Source: Homoserinibacter sp. GY 40078 (GTDB taxonomy: Bacteria > Actinomycetota > Actinomycetes > Actinomycetales > Microbacteriaceae). From it: a DNA stretch of 64,000 nt. A model generated the notes under the pieces. It did not search any database, had not been told where the DNA came from, and saw only the letters and a program-made list of their open reading frames with translations. The DNA lies in the NCBI RefSeq assembly GCF_008017545.1, contig NZ_VRTZ01000002.1, positions 1 to 64,000 of the forward strand, given 5' to 3'. This document shows, one piece after another, positions 32,080-41,169 of the stretch. Both the position numbers and the translations under genes were made by a program. Numbering within the stretch: position 1 is the first letter of the stretch; the number at the start of each line of letters is the position of its first letter.

Positions 32080-34306
32080 CCTCCGCCCCAGCCCCGGCGC
32101 CGTGCCGACCTCGAGCGGCGGACCACGGCGCGTCCCGCAACGCGAGCGGCGCCTCCCCGAACGTCACCTCGCGCGGCTGGCGCTCGCGATCGCGGGCCTG
32201 CTCGCCGCGCTCGCGGGACTCCACGTGCTGCTCGAGGGTGTGTGGTGGTGGTTCGCGGGGGCGCTCTTCGCGATCGTGATCGTCTCCGCGACGACGGTGG
32301 CGCGGGCGCTCATGCGCAGCCTGCTGCTACCGCCCCTCGTCGGGCTCATTGCGGGCGTCATGCTCGTGACGCTGTCGTTCGCCCGCGAGACCGCGATCCT
32401 GGGGGTGATCCCCACCTTCGACACCGTCGCGCGGCTCCAGACCGTCGTCGACTCCGGCATCGCCTCGATCGTCGAGCAGCGCGCCCCCGCGACCGCGGAG
32501 GTGGGCATCGTCATGCTCATCGCCGCACTCACCGGGCTGTGCGCGTGGGCGGCTGAGATCTTCGTCGCGTCTCATGCTCCGGCGATGGTGGCGCTGCCGT
32601 TCGCGGCCGTGCTGATCGTGCCGATGGTCGTGCGGTCCGGCCTCACCGATCCGCTGTGGTTCGTGGTCGCCGCTGTCTGCTTCCTGGCCCTGCTCCACGT
32701 CGACACCCGCCGCGACTCGAGGCCGGCGGTCGCGCTGACCGGGCTGATCGCGCTCGTCGCGGCGCTTCTCGCACCGGGCGCGCTCCCGCGGGTCGGCGAG
32801 GAGGCATCCTCGCCGGTCGGCGGTCTCACGGCGGGGCTTAATCCGCTCATCACCCTCGGCGATGACCTGCGGCGCGGCGATCCGGTGCTCGCGCTCACCT
32901 ACACGAGCACCGCTTCCGGTCCGGTGTACCTGCGTCTGACGACGCTCGGGAACTTCACCGGCGACACCTGGGGTCCGGCTCTCAGCGACGTTGCGCAGGC
33001 GGGCGACATCGCCGAGCTCCCCGAGCCGCCCGGCCTCGGAACGGGGATCCCGCGCGAGCAGGTGGACGCTGATGTGCGGGTGTCGCAGGTGCGGAGCCGC
33101 TGGCTGCCGGTCCCGTATCCGGCGACGGGCATCGAGGGGGTCTCGGGCGCCTGGTACACCGAACCGGACGGGTTGACGATCCGGTCGGACGGCGATAGCG
33201 CGCGGGGCCAGGACTACACGGTCCAGTTCCTCGAGGTGGACCCCACCGACGCCCAGCTCGCCGAGACCGTCGTGGGCGGAACGGCGCCGCGGCAGTCGCT
33301 CGACCTTCCGGACGACGTACCCGAGATCATCGGCGAGACGGCTCGAACCGTGACGGCGGGTGGCGGATCGGCGTACGACAAGGCGCTCGCACTGCAGAAC
33401 TACCTGCGTTCCGAACCCTTCACCTACTCCGAGGACGCCCCCGTGGAGGAAGGCTTCGACGGATCCGGGATGGATGCGCTCGCCGTGTTCCTCGACCGCA
33501 AGACCGGGTACTGCGTCCACTACGCCTCCGCGATGGCCGTGATGGCGCGCGAGGTGGGAATCCCTTCGCGGATCGCCGTGGGCTTCCAGCCGGGGGAGCG
33601 CGACGTGCGCGACGGCCGCTCGCAGTTCGTCGTGAGCTCGAACGATCTGCACGCGTGGCCCGAGCTGTATTTCGAGGGCATCGGCTGGCTGCGTTTCGAG
33701 CCGACGCCGGGCCGCGGCTCGGTTCCGTCGTACGGATCTGTGCCGGTGGACGACCCGGCGACCCCGGAGGATGAGAGCACGGCAACGCCCGTGCCCACCT
33801 CGTCGGCGACTCCCGGCGCCCGCCCACAGGACGAGAACCTGGGGGCCGATCCCGCGACGCCCGCGGAGACGGCGGCGTCGGCGACCGGCGTCGGCGGCGG
33901 CATCGCGCTCGGGCTGCTCGTAGTGGCGCTGATTCCCGCCGTGATCCGCCTGACGATCCGGCGGATGCGATACGCCCGTATCCGCAGCGGTCGCGACCCG
34001 GCGCGCGCCGCGTGGGATGAGCTGCGCGACACCGCCCACGATCACGGCTGGACCGCCCCGCTGTCGGAGACGCCGCGGGGATTCGCCGACCGTCTCACGG
34101 CGGCCGTCGGCGACGGAGCGGGGCTCGCCGCCCTGCGGGGCAGTGTCGAGGTGGCCGCCTACGGCCGTCCGGATGCGGGCGCCGTGACCACGGATGAGGT
34201 GCAGGCCGCGCGCCGCACGATCGCCCGCGCGAGCGACCTGCGCACCCGCCTCGGCGCGATCTTCCTGCCCAGCTCGCTGCTGAAGCGCTGGCGCCCCGAC
34301 GACTGA
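32066..34306 (+). CDS. TgpA-like transglutaminase-domain membrane protein
   Basis: Protein of 746 residues: several N-terminal transmembrane helices (about 35-240), an extracytoplasmic transglutaminase core with Cys in KTGYCVHYASAM, His in SNDLHAWPELYF and the following strand, a Thr/Pro-rich linker, one more helix, and a cytoplasmic C-terminal DUF4129-type tail. The GTG at 32066 has GGAGG upstream. It is the third member of the MoxR-DUF58-TgpA set, thought to modify or process envelope proteins; the substrate is unknown. Confidence 0.9.
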   Translation: MALTDLRPSPGAVPTSSGGPRRVPQRERRLPERHLARLALAIAGLLAALAGLHVLLEGVWWWFAGALFAIVIVSATTVARALMRSLLLPPLVGLIAGVMLVTLSFARETAILGVIPTFDTVARLQTVVDSGIASIVEQRAPATAEVGIVMLIAALTGLCAWAAEIFVASHAPAMVALPFAAVLIVPMVVRSGLTDPLWFVVAAVCFLALLHVDTRRDSRPAVALTGLIALVAALLAPGALPRVGEEASSPVGGLTAGLNPLITLGDDLRRGDPVLALTYTSTASGPVYLRLTTLGNFTGDTWGPALSDVAQAGDIAELPEPPGLGTGIPREQVDADVRVSQVRSRWLPVPYPATGIEGVSGAWYTEPDGLTIRSDGDSARGQDYTVQFLEVDPTDAQLAETVVGGTAPRQSLDLPDDVPEIIGETARTVTAGGGSAYDKALALQNYLRSEPFTYSEDAPVEEGFDGSGMDALAVFLDRKTGYCVHYASAMAVMAREVGIPSRIAVGFQPGERDVRDGRSQFVVSSNDLHAWPELYFEGIGWLRFEPTPGRGSVPSYGSVPVDDPATPEDESTATPVPTSSATPGARPQDENLGADPATPAETAASATGVGGGIALGLLVVALIPAVIRLTIRRMRYARIRSGRDPARAAWDELRDTAHDHGWTAPLSETPRGFADRLTAAVGDGAGLAALRGSVEVAAYGRPDAGAVTTDEVQAARRTIARASDLRTRLGAIFLPSSLLKRWRPDD

Positions 34307-34322
34307 CCCGGCGTTTGTTGCG

Positions 34323-35423
34323 TCAGGAGAAGTCCGAGGAGATCGTTGCCACGAGTTCGCGCACAGCCGGGAGCTCGGAAATGCCGGACTTGACGTCCTT
34401 GCGTGACTCAACCCACGAAGCGGTGCCAACCTCTTCGAGGTGGCCGATGACTTCTTTCGGGTCGAGCGTCGTGATACGACCTATCCCAGCGGCCTTCGCG
34501 GCTTCCGCGATCTCCTGATTGTCTGATCCCAGTGGGTGACACAGGACAGCCACGCCTTCGCGCGCGGCCGTAAGCACAGTGCTCCTGCCTCCATGGCATA
34601 TGACCGCGATGCACCCATCCATGAATGGTGTCTGCGGACGTAGTGCCGCTCGAGCCCTCCTCGCGTCAAAGCCCGCCACCACAAGCCTGTACTTGGCCCC
34701 AATTGCACGAAGCAGCTCTCGAGTTGTGCGGGTGTCTGGCCGATACACGGAGCCGAATGTTGCATACACATGGGGCGCTTCGCTCGGACTCTGTCGAGAC
34801 TTCAGCTGTCTGCCTGGCTCGAGAAATTCAGGGCGGACACGGTAGGTCGATGGAGGTGGACTCTCGCGTCGCGAAAGAAAGCTGGGTGAGTTCGAGATGA
34901 GGCCATAGCGATACATCGAGCCGGGCTGACGAATCTGGCGTCGACCCAGGAGGGCGCCGATCGAGTCGCCGCATCTGACCCACCAGTCCTTCTCTGACCA
35001 ATGATGGCTAACGTCGAACGCAAGATGTGGAACGCCGATCTCGTCGGCCACGAGCCAACTAGCGATCTCGGTAGAGTCACGGATCACGAGGTCGGGTTGC
35101 GTTTCCCTCATGGCCAGCCGAAGACCATCAATCAGCCCATCTGCACGGTGCCCGATCGATACTCGGTTTCTCAGTGCGACGAGTCGCTCCTCGCTAGATA
35201 GGGCACCGTAGTCGGGAATGAGTCCTCGGGTGAACTCGCTTGCGCTTCCGGGCGGTTCCTCTGCCGCCGCTCTCGCGCGAGCTCCAGCAGAAGAGAAGTA
35301 CGCGGCCACGCTAGGAGCTCCGAACGCCACCACTTCGTGCCCGGACTGAAGGAACTCCTGTGCAAGTCGGCCGAGACCGGTCAGATGACCAAGTCCCGGC
35401 TGAGAAATGAACGCGACCTTCAC
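34323..35423 (-). CDS. Glycosyltransferase, GT1/UGT-like
   Basis: Protein of 366 residues with a GT-B plan. The N terminus is VKVAFISQPGLGHLTGLGRL, as in macrolide/UDP-glycosyltransferases, and the C-terminal donor-binding region has CHGGRSTVLTAAREGVAVL then HPLGSDNQEIAEAA. It therefore probably transfers an activated sugar to a small acceptor. The GTG at 35423 overlaps the stop of the upstream gene (GTGA). Base composition is clearly less GC-rich than the neighbours. Last gene of a three-gene cassette that appears to be acquired. Confidence 0.82.
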   Translation of the reverse strand: MKVAFISQPGLGHLTGLGRLAQEFLQSGHEVVAFGAPSVAAYFSSAGARARAAAEEPPGSASEFTRGLIPDYGALSSEERLVALRNRVSIGHRADGLIDGLRLAMRETQPDLVIRDSTEIASWLVADEIGVPHLAFDVSHHWSEKDWWVRCGDSIGALLGRRQIRQPGSMYRYGLISNSPSFLSRRESPPPSTYRVRPEFLEPGRQLKSRQSPSEAPHVYATFGSVYRPDTRTTRELLRAIGAKYRLVVAGFDARRARAALRPQTPFMDGCIAVICHGGRSTVLTAAREGVAVLCHPLGSDNQEIAEAAKAAGIGRITTLDPKEVIGHLEEVGTASWVESRKDVKSGISELPAVRELVATISSDFS

Positions 35424-36499
35424 TCCTGGAACGGAACGATCTTGGGTGGGGTCAGTCGTACTCGGGCCACGGGCCACCTCCTGTTGTAGACGTCCGTCAA
35501 GGCAACCGCGGCGTCCCTTCCCTGCCCCCTTGCGTCGGTGTCAACCGTGGCGAACGATACTCCCGCTTGCGAGATCACGTATTTTCCGACAGAGCTAGTG
35601 GTTCCGTCGTAGCCGACAAATGATGTCCGCTTGAGTTCCTTGGGTTTCAACTTGCGCGCAATCGTGAGGGCGGTTCGGTCATCCGCTGCGAAGACCACGA
35701 GGCGCCCACTCGAATCGCTCAGCTGCCTGCGGATGTCTTCGATCGGTTCGGAAACGTGATCATTACTCCAGCTCTTGAGGGTTGTGGTTGTGACTCGTGG
35801 CAAGAGCTTCGCATCGGATAATGCGAGCATCACTCGCGCGCTGCGACCCGCGCCTGGATGAGAGTCCATTGGTCCAATCAGCACGTGCGCTCGAGCGGTC
35901 GGGTCTTGGCGTAGTCGTTCGACAAGCGCCTGCCCCGCCAAAGTCCCGCCAGCTTCGAAGTCGGATGCCACGAAGATCGGGTCTGGTGCACCTCTTGACC
36001 GGAAATAATCAGATGGCGGCTTGATGTCAAGCACCACCACCGCTGTTCCGCGCCTGAGGAAGTCTGCGAGGGGGCTCCAGATTTCGTCGCTGTCGTGAGC
36101 CGGAATGATCACCAGGGCGTGCGCCCTCTTGGCTTCCTCTGAGGCGAGCGTAACCTTCTGGAATTCAGTTCGGGGGCTATTAAGCGGCGGGCGCGACACG
36201 GTCAACTCTCCGGGAACGGAACGTATGCTCTCCCTAAACCCGTCCAGCAGGTTCGTCTCGAAGATGTCGTCGTCAGTGCCACCTACAAAAATGATGCGCT
36301 TCTTGGGTTCACGCCTACGAAACCCTTCGAACAACGCGTCGAGGAACCAGGCGATAATCGCCCAGACGGTAACGGCAGGCGTTGCCTCGAGGTTCATCAG
36401 CAGCGCGAAAAGGAAAGAAGCCGCAACCAGGAGCTTGGTCAACGATATGACCCACGCCGGTATCCTTCGCCGGCGCATCGACCTGCCGTAGTCACGCAT
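35420..36499 (-). CDS. Membrane-anchored periplasmic-binding-like protein, probably cytosol-facing
   Basis: Protein of 359 residues. Two hydrophobic helices (about 14-36 and 42-60) are flanked by Arg-rich segments on both outer ends (MRDYGRSMRRRRIP and RRREPKKR), so by the positive-inside rule both ends face the cytosol. The rest resembles a type 1 periplasmic sugar-binding (Peripla_BP_4) fold: RIIFVGGTDDDIFETN, HALVIIPAHDSDEIWSPL, LIGPMDSHPGAGRS, VVFAADDRTALTIA. A binding-protein fold on the inside is unusual. It lies between a sugar aminotransferase and a glycosyltransferase; function unknown. Confidence 0.72.
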   Translation of the reverse strand: MRDYGRSMRRRRIPAWVISLTKLLVAASFLFALLMNLEATPAVTVWAIIAWFLDALFEGFRRREPKKRIIFVGGTDDDIFETNLLDGFRESIRSVPGELTVSRPPLNSPRTEFQKVTLASEEAKRAHALVIIPAHDSDEIWSPLADFLRRGTAVVVLDIKPPSDYFRSRGAPDPIFVASDFEAGGTLAGQALVERLRQDPTARAHVLIGPMDSHPGAGRSARVMLALSDAKLLPRVTTTTLKSWSNDHVSEPIEDIRRQLSDSSGRLVVFAADDRTALTIARKLKPKELKRTSFVGYDGTTSSVGKYVISQAGVSFATVDTDARGQGRDAAVALTDVYNRRWPVARVRLTPPKIVPFQE

Positions 36500-37580
36500 T
36501 GGCGGCAGCTGCCTCCTCAACCAATGCCTCACACACGATCTCGATTGCATCAGATGGCATTTGCCCCCACAAGGGTAGACAAATCACTTCGGCCTTCGCG
36601 CGGTTTGCTTCTACGTGCCTGGAGCTTGTGCCCAAGTCGTACTCCTTCGCGAAATATCGGCGGGTCTCGATGCCTCGCTTCAGGAGGGCGCTGCTCACCG
36701 CGCCGGCGATATCGCCCGAACCTCGGTCGAGACGCACAGCGCAGTTGCTACCATTGTAGGCCAATTCCGCAGAGGGCCTCAGCATGTGGATCGTGTCATG
36801 ACCTTCCAGTCGTTCCCAATACAAATCTAGGACAGCGCGACGGGCACGCATTTCTGACTCAATCTGCTGGAGGGAGATGGTTGCCACTGCTGCGGTCAAC
36901 TCGTTTGCTTTGGCGTTGAACCCCCTCGGGTCTGCTCCCCGTCCGCGCCGGATCCCAAAGTTCGAAAGCATTCGTGCCTCATCGATGAGGCACGGGTTCC
37001 GTGAAACAAGGAGGCCGCCTTCGATACCGTTCAGCACTTTCGTGGCGTGCAGGCTGACCGCGCTGGCATCGCCGTAATGAGTGAGCGGAAGGTTGCCGAT
37101 CCTTGTACCCGCAGCGGCAGCTGCATCGTAGATCACTGGAATATCGGATCCTTTGGATATCTTCTCGAGGCTCTCGACGTCTGCGGGGTAGCCAAAGACG
37201 TGTGTAACCACGATCGCTGTGGTGGCTGGCGTAATTGCGTCCTGAACCGCTGCGGGATCAACGGACAAGTGGTTTGGCTCGATGTCCACCGCGACCGGTC
37301 GAGCACCCGCACGAAGCACGGCTTGAATCGTTGCCGGGTGAGTGAACGCCGGCACGATCACTTCGCCGCCGCGCGTGAGCGTCGCGACAGCGAGCTGTAT
37401 GGCAGCGGTGCCGGAGGCCGCCATTAGCGAAGCCCCTCCGAAGAACGATGCGGCCTCGGCTTCAAATCGCGTTTGTATCGGTCCGCCGTTCGCTACGCGC
37501 TCGGCTAGCCAGGCCTCTCGCAATAGTTGTTCGACTGCCGAGAAGTCTGGCAGCGCAGGCCGCGTATATGGAACGAGCAT
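36492..37580 (-). CDS. DegT/DnrJ/EryC1/StrS-type sugar aminotransferase
   Basis: PLP enzyme of 362 residues that typically aminates a keto group of a nucleotide sugar. Features: ANGGPIQTRFEAEAASFFGG, substrate/PLP loop ASGTAAIQLA, the Asp in VIYDAAAAAG (the usual His of DAAHA is replaced by Ala), and the PLP lysine in SLHATKVLNGIEGG. The ATG at 37580 lies six bases after CAGAAT, a leaderless start. Lower GC than flanking genes. First gene of the cassette; it should make an aminosugar for the glycosyltransferase. Confidence 0.85.
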   Translation of the reverse strand: MLVPYTRPALPDFSAVEQLLREAWLAERVANGGPIQTRFEAEAASFFGGASLMAASGTAAIQLAVATLTRGGEVIVPAFTHPATIQAVLRAGARPVAVDIEPNHLSVDPAAVQDAITPATTAIVVTHVFGYPADVESLEKISKGSDIPVIYDAAAAAGTRIGNLPLTHYGDASAVSLHATKVLNGIEGGLLVSRNPCLIDEARMLSNFGIRRGRGADPRGFNAKANELTAAVATISLQQIESEMRARRAVLDLYWERLEGHDTIHMLRPSAELAYNGSNCAVRLDRGSGDIAGAVSSALLKRGIETRRYFAKEYDLGTSSRHVEANRAKAEVICLPLWGQMPSDAIEIVCEALVEEAAAANA

Positions 37581-37586
37581 TTGCAC

Positions 37587-37592
37587 ATTCTG
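37587..37592 (-). promoter_or_regulatory. -10 element, leaderless start of the DegT cassette
   Basis: CAGAAT on the minus strand, six bases before the ATG at 37580, in the 28-bp gap behind the ABC ATPase gene. Confidence 0.4.
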
Positions 37593-37608
37593 TACCGACC
37601 CCGCCGCG

Positions 37609-38379
37609 TCACCCGATCGCGAGCAGCGGCCTCCCCGTGAGGGGGTTGCGGGTCCACTCGGCGCGCACCCCGAACACGTCGCCGATCAGGGCGGGGGTCA
37701 GGGTCTCGAGGGTGGGGCCGTGCGCGGCGACGCGACCGTGCTGCACCACGACGACGGCATCCGCGTGCGCGGCGGCGAGGCTGAGGTCGTGCACCGCGGC
37801 GATCACGGTCACGCCGCCGTCGGTGAGGCTGCGCACCACGGAGGTCATGTCGAGCTGGGCGGCGAGGTCCAAGTGGTTGGTGGGTTCGTCGAGCAGCAGC
37901 ACGCGCGGTTGTTGGGCGAGCGCCCGCGCGAGCATGACGCGCTGACGTTCGCCACCCGAGAGGGTCGTGATGTCGCGCTCGGCGAAGTCGGTGGCGCCCG
38001 CTCGGGCGAGGGCGCTCTCGATGATGGATGCGGCATCCGCGTCGCCCCCGCCGAGCAGCGACTCGTGGGGGCTCCGCCCGAGCCGCACCACATCGCGACC
38101 TGTGAGCGGCAGCTCGGTCGTGGCGTCCTGCTCGACGAGCGCCACGATCCGCGCCCGCTGCCGGCGGGGAAGCGCCAGCAGGTCGACCCCGTCGAGCAGC
38201 ACCATCCCGGATGCCGCGCGCTCGATCCCGGTGACGGCGCGCAGCAGCGTCGACTTGCCGGCGCCGTTCGGGCCGACGATCGCGGTGAAGCCGCCCACCG
38301 GCGCATCGAACGCGACGCCGTCCACGAGTGCCTGCTCGCCCACGCGCACGGTGACGTCGCGCACCTCGACGGCGCTCAT
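37609..38379 (-). CDS. Proposed F420-0 (or F420 precursor) ABC transporter ATP-binding protein
   Basis: ATPase of 256 residues of the iron-siderophore/B12 (FecE/BtuD) type: Walker A GPNGAGKST, signature LSGGERQRVMLARAL, Walker B VLLLDEPTNHLDL, H-loop AAVHDLSLA. Generic members serve siderophores or B12, but the three-gene cassette next to cofC and cofD is the arrangement for which an F420-0 importer was proposed (TIGR03868/03869/03873 families). The assignment rests on context. It overlaps the permease gene by four bases. Confidence 0.82.
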   Translation of the reverse strand: MSAVEVRDVTVRVGEQALVDGVAFDAPVGGFTAIVGPNGAGKSTLLRAVTGIERAASGMVLLDGVDLLALPRRQRARIVALVEQDATTELPLTGRDVVRLGRSPHESLLGGGDADAASIIESALARAGATDFAERDITTLSGGERQRVMLARALAQQPRVLLLDEPTNHLDLAAQLDMTSVVRSLTDGGVTVIAAVHDLSLAAAHADAVVVVQHGRVAAHGPTLETLTPALIGDVFGVRAEWTRNPLTGRPLLAIG

Positions 38380-39380
38380 CCGACGCTCCGGCGACGCAGC
38401 AGCAGGATCGCGAACACGGGTGCGCCGATGAGCGCCGTGACGATGCCGACCGGTAGCTCACGCGGGTCGAACGCGGTGCGCGCGAGGGTGTCCGCCCACA
38501 CGAGGAACACGGCCCCGGCGAGCGCAGAGAGCGGCAGCAGGGCGCGATTCCCCGGGCCGATCACCAGCCGGACCGCGTGCGGTAGCACGAGACCGACGAA
38601 CCCGATCGCACCCGAGACGGCGACAAGGGCGCCGGTGAGCAGCGCGCTCGCGGCGAGCAGCGTCCACCGAACCCCCGCCACCGGGATCCCGAGGGCGGCG
38701 GCCGAGCGGTCTCCGAACGCGAAACCGTCGAGGACGCGTCCGGAGAACATGAGCGGCACCCCAACGACGAGCATCGCGACCCCCGCGATCGCGACGGCGG
38801 GCCAGCGGGCTCCCGCGAGCGAGCCGAGCAGCCAGCTGAGGATGTCGCGGTAGGAGTCGCCGGTGGCGGTCCAGAAGATCACGAAGCTCGTGAGGGCGGC
38901 GGCGAAGCTTTGCACCGCGATCCCCGCAAGGATCGTGCGACCGGGCGTCAGCGGCCCGCCGACGCTCGCGAGCGACAGGGTCGCGACGAGCGCGATCATC
39001 GCACCCCCGAAGGCAGCGACCGGCAGCAGCAGCCCCACGCCGAGCAGCAGCACCGACACCGCGCCGAGCGAGGCTCCGGACGACAGCCCGAGCAGGAACG
39101 GGTCCGCGAGCTGGTTGCGCGTGATCGCCTGCATCACGACGCCCACGACCGCGAGGCCCGCGCCGACGAGCGCCGCCGTGAGCACCCGCGGCAGCCGCAG
39201 CTCCCACACGATCCCGTCGCGCAGGGCGTCGAGCGGCGACGCGGTGCCGCCGAGGTGGGAGACGATCGACCCCCAGACCTCGCCGACACCGAGGTCGGCG
39301 GATCCGAGGGCGATCGCCACCGTGACCGACGCGACGAGCGCCGCGCCGAGCACGGTGGCGGTGACGGCGACGCGGGTCAC
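38376..39380 (-). CDS. Proposed F420-0 (or F420 precursor) ABC transporter permease
   Basis: FecCD-type permease of 334 residues with eight to ten helices; diagnostic segments are LRLPRVLTAALVGAGLAVVG, QAITRNQLADPFLLGLSSGA and IGFVGLVLPHAVRLVIGPGN. The GTG at 39380 overlaps the binding-protein stop (GTGA), and the upstream open frame is a shadow. It forms a homodimeric pore with the ATPase. Substrate inferred from the neighbouring F420 genes; iron-siderophore uptake is the alternative. Confidence 0.83.
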   Translation of the reverse strand: MTRVAVTATVLGAALVASVTVAIALGSADLGVGEVWGSIVSHLGGTASPLDALRDGIVWELRLPRVLTAALVGAGLAVVGVVMQAITRNQLADPFLLGLSSGASLGAVSVLLLGVGLLLPVAAFGGAMIALVATLSLASVGGPLTPGRTILAGIAVQSFAAALTSFVIFWTATGDSYRDILSWLLGSLAGARWPAVAIAGVAMLVVGVPLMFSGRVLDGFAFGDRSAAALGIPVAGVRWTLLAASALLTGALVAVSGAIGFVGLVLPHAVRLVIGPGNRALLPLSALAGAVFLVWADTLARTAFDPRELPVGIVTALIGAPVFAILLLRRRSVG

Positions 39381-40363
39381 GGCAGCTCGGCCACCTGCTC
39401 CGCCACGGATGCCGCCGCGTCGACCGTGCGCACGCCCGCCTCGCCGGCCGGGAACGGCACCGTCACGTATGCCTTGTTCTTCACCGCGGTGAGCTCGGCG
39501 GTCGCCGGGTTCGACTCGAGGCGCGTGATCTTGTCGGCGGCCGTGTTCCAGCTCGCGTCGACGAGGACGATCACATCCGGGTCGGCGGCGATGATCGCCT
39601 CCCAGCCGAGCGAGTCCCAGGTGTTCTCGACGTCGGCGGCGATGTTGGTGAGGCCCGCCGTCTCGAGGATCAGCTCGGGGGCGCCGAGACCGGCACCGAC
39701 GTAGGGGATATCGTCGCCGGAGGAGTACCAGAGGGCGGTGAGTCCGCGGGTGTCGGGCTGGATCGCGTCGAGGGTCGCCTGCTGCTCGGCGAGCAGTTCG
39801 CTCGGGTCGACACGGAAGATCGACGCCGCCTCCTCGATCTCGGAGAAGATCTGGTCGAAGGTGAGCTTCGGCAGAACGCCCGTGCTGCGGCATGCCGCGG
39901 GCTGCACGTAGCTCGCGACGCCGAGCGACTCCAGTTCCTCACGCGTACCGGCGGCGTCGGCGGCGAAGGCCGACTCCCATCCGGAGTAGACTACGTCGGG
40001 CTCGAGCTCGAGAACGGATTCCTCGTTCGGCATGAACGCCGAGAGCTCGGGCGCGCTCTCCTCGTCCGCCCACTTCTCGGGCACGGGACCGTCGGTGAAC
40101 GCCGTGCCGACGATGCGGTCGCCGACTCCGAGCGCGAGCATCATCTCGACGGAGGTCGACTTGATCGCCACGACCTTCTGGGGCGCGCTCTCGAAGGTGA
40201 CGGGGTAGCCACAGTTCTCGATCGAGACGGCGGCGTCGGTACTGGGGCTGGCGGCGGGCTCGGCGGCGACGGTGCTGCATCCGGCGAGCGCGACGAGCGC
40301 GACGGCGACGACACCCGTGCGGACGAGAATCGCGGTGCGAGGGGAACGACGGGACAGGGACAT
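39377..40363 (-). CDS. Proposed F420-0 (or F420 precursor) ABC transporter binding lipoprotein
   Basis: Binding protein of 328 residues with a lipobox VALAGC (Cys29) and a class III (FecB/BtuF-like) fold: APQKVVAIKSTSVEMMLALG, then ELEPDVVYSGWESAF and IIAADPDVIVLVDASWN. The ATG at 40363 follows a CGAGG-like ribosome-binding site. It is first in the cassette and divergent from cofC. Four residues around ENCGYPVTFESAP precede the domain. Specificity for F420-0 or the deazaflavin FO is inferred from context. Confidence 0.83.
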   Translation of the reverse strand: MSLSRRSPRTAILVRTGVVAVALVALAGCSTVAAEPAASPSTDAAVSIENCGYPVTFESAPQKVVAIKSTSVEMMLALGVGDRIVGTAFTDGPVPEKWADEESAPELSAFMPNEESVLELEPDVVYSGWESAFAADAAGTREELESLGVASYVQPAACRSTGVLPKLTFDQIFSEIEEAASIFRVDPSELLAEQQATLDAIQPDTRGLTALWYSSGDDIPYVGAGLGAPELILETAGLTNIAADVENTWDSLGWEAIIAADPDVIVLVDASWNTAADKITRLESNPATAELTAVKNKAYVTVPFPAGEAGVRTVDAAASVAEQVAELP

Positions 40364-40398
40364 GAATGACCTCGGGGTAAAAGGGCGAGCGGGAAGGA

Positions 40399-40417
40399 GC
40401 GAGCATGATGAGCTCGC
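40399..40417. promoter_or_regulatory. Inverted repeat between transporter and cofC
   Basis: GCGAGC-N7-GCTCGC in the 145-bp divergent region. It could be an operator or an RNA hairpin in the transporter leader. No iron (DtxR/Fur-like) box was seen. Confidence 0.35.
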
Positions 40418-40496
40418 GATCGCAACCGCCCAACATCCGGGCCGGTATGTCGCCGCGCAGATCGGCGCGACGGCTGGTGATGCTTCATCCAGGCTA

Positions 40497-40502
40497 CAGA
40501 AT
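40497..40502 (+). promoter_or_regulatory. -10 element, leaderless start of cofC
   Basis: CAGAAT, six bases before the ATG at 40509. This decides the start over two other nearby ATGs. Confidence 0.45.
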
Positions 40503-40508
40503 GTGGGG

Positions 40509-41144
40509 ATGCCCGACATGCACTCGCACGCCCGCACGTCATCCGGGTGGGTGGTCGTGATCCCGGTGAAGCCGGTCGCGGTCGGCAAGAGCCGGCTGGG
40601 GGCGGGGCCGGATGCGGCGCTCGCGATCGCGCTCGACACGATCGAGGCGGTCGCGGCGGCGGCCGAGGTTTCGGTGGTCGTGGTCGTCACCGCCGACGAG
40701 CGGGTCGCGGATGCCGTCGGAGCGCTCCCGGAGCACGGTGCCCGGCGGCGGGTGGTGCACGAGGTCGCGCCCGCGGGGATCCGCGCCGCGGTGGCGGCGG
40801 GTCTCGTGGACGTCGCGGATGCGTCGCCACGTGCCGTGCTGCTGGGGGATGTCCCGACGCTCGACCCCGCCGAGCTCGATGCCGCGCTGCGTCTCGCGGC
40901 GGGCGTGGATCGCGCGTTCGTCGCGGATGCCGAGGGGACCGGCACGGTGCTCGTGACGGCTCGCGGCGGGGTGGAGTTGCGCGAGGCGTTCGGCCCGGGA
41001 TCGGCGGAAGGCCACCGCGCCCTGGGTCTCGCGGAGCTCGACCTGCCCGCGGAATCGGGGCTCCGCCGCGACGTGGATACGCCCGAGCAACTCGCCGACG
41101 TCGTGGCCCGCGGCGGCGCCAGGCGCACGACCGCGCTCGGGTAG
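40509..41144 (+). CDS. cofC: CofC/FbiD: 2-phospho-L-lactate (or PEP) guanylyltransferase
   Basis: Nucleotidyltransferase of 211 residues: WVVVIPVKPVAVGKSRLGAG at the N terminus (GTP site), the central SPRAVLLGDVPTLDPAELDA with the metal-binding Asp, and the C-terminal SGLRRDVDTPEQL signature. It activates 2-phospholactate or, as shown in actinobacteria, phosphoenolpyruvate with GTP for the CofD reaction. The start at 40509 is leaderless. Convergent with cofD across a short hairpin and divergent from the proposed F420-precursor transporter. Confidence 0.93.
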   Translation: MPDMHSHARTSSGWVVVIPVKPVAVGKSRLGAGPDAALAIALDTIEAVAAAAEVSVVVVVTADERVADAVGALPEHGARRRVVHEVAPAGIRAAVAAGLVDVADASPRAVLLGDVPTLDPAELDAALRLAAGVDRAFVADAEGTGTVLVTARGGVELREAFGPGSAEGHRALGLAELDLPAESGLRRDVDTPEQLADVVARGGARRTTALG

Positions 41145-41149
41145 GCGGG

Positions 41150-41165
41150 GCGCCGCGAACGGCGC
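41150..41165. terminator. Bidirectional hairpin between cofC and cofD
   Basis: GCGCCG-CGAA-CGGCGC, a 6-bp stem with a stable tetraloop, in the 25-bp gap between convergent genes. Confidence 0.5.
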
Positions 41166-41169
41166 GCGC

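Noticed and set aside
32327-34429. 700-codon minus-strand frame over the TgpA-like gene
   Set aside because: Arg-rich shadow; the plus-strand gene has clear membrane helices and a transglutaminase core.
34307-37608. Genomic island with attachment-site repeats or a recombinase
   Set aside because: Base composition shifts, but I found no flanking direct repeats, tRNA, integrase or transposase.
40364-40508. Cobalamin riboswitch or iron-regulator box ahead of the FecBCD-like cassette, which would argue for B12 or siderophore uptake
   Set aside because: No B12-box-like core and no TTAGG-type DtxR palindrome seen; F420 genes on both sides give a better explanation.
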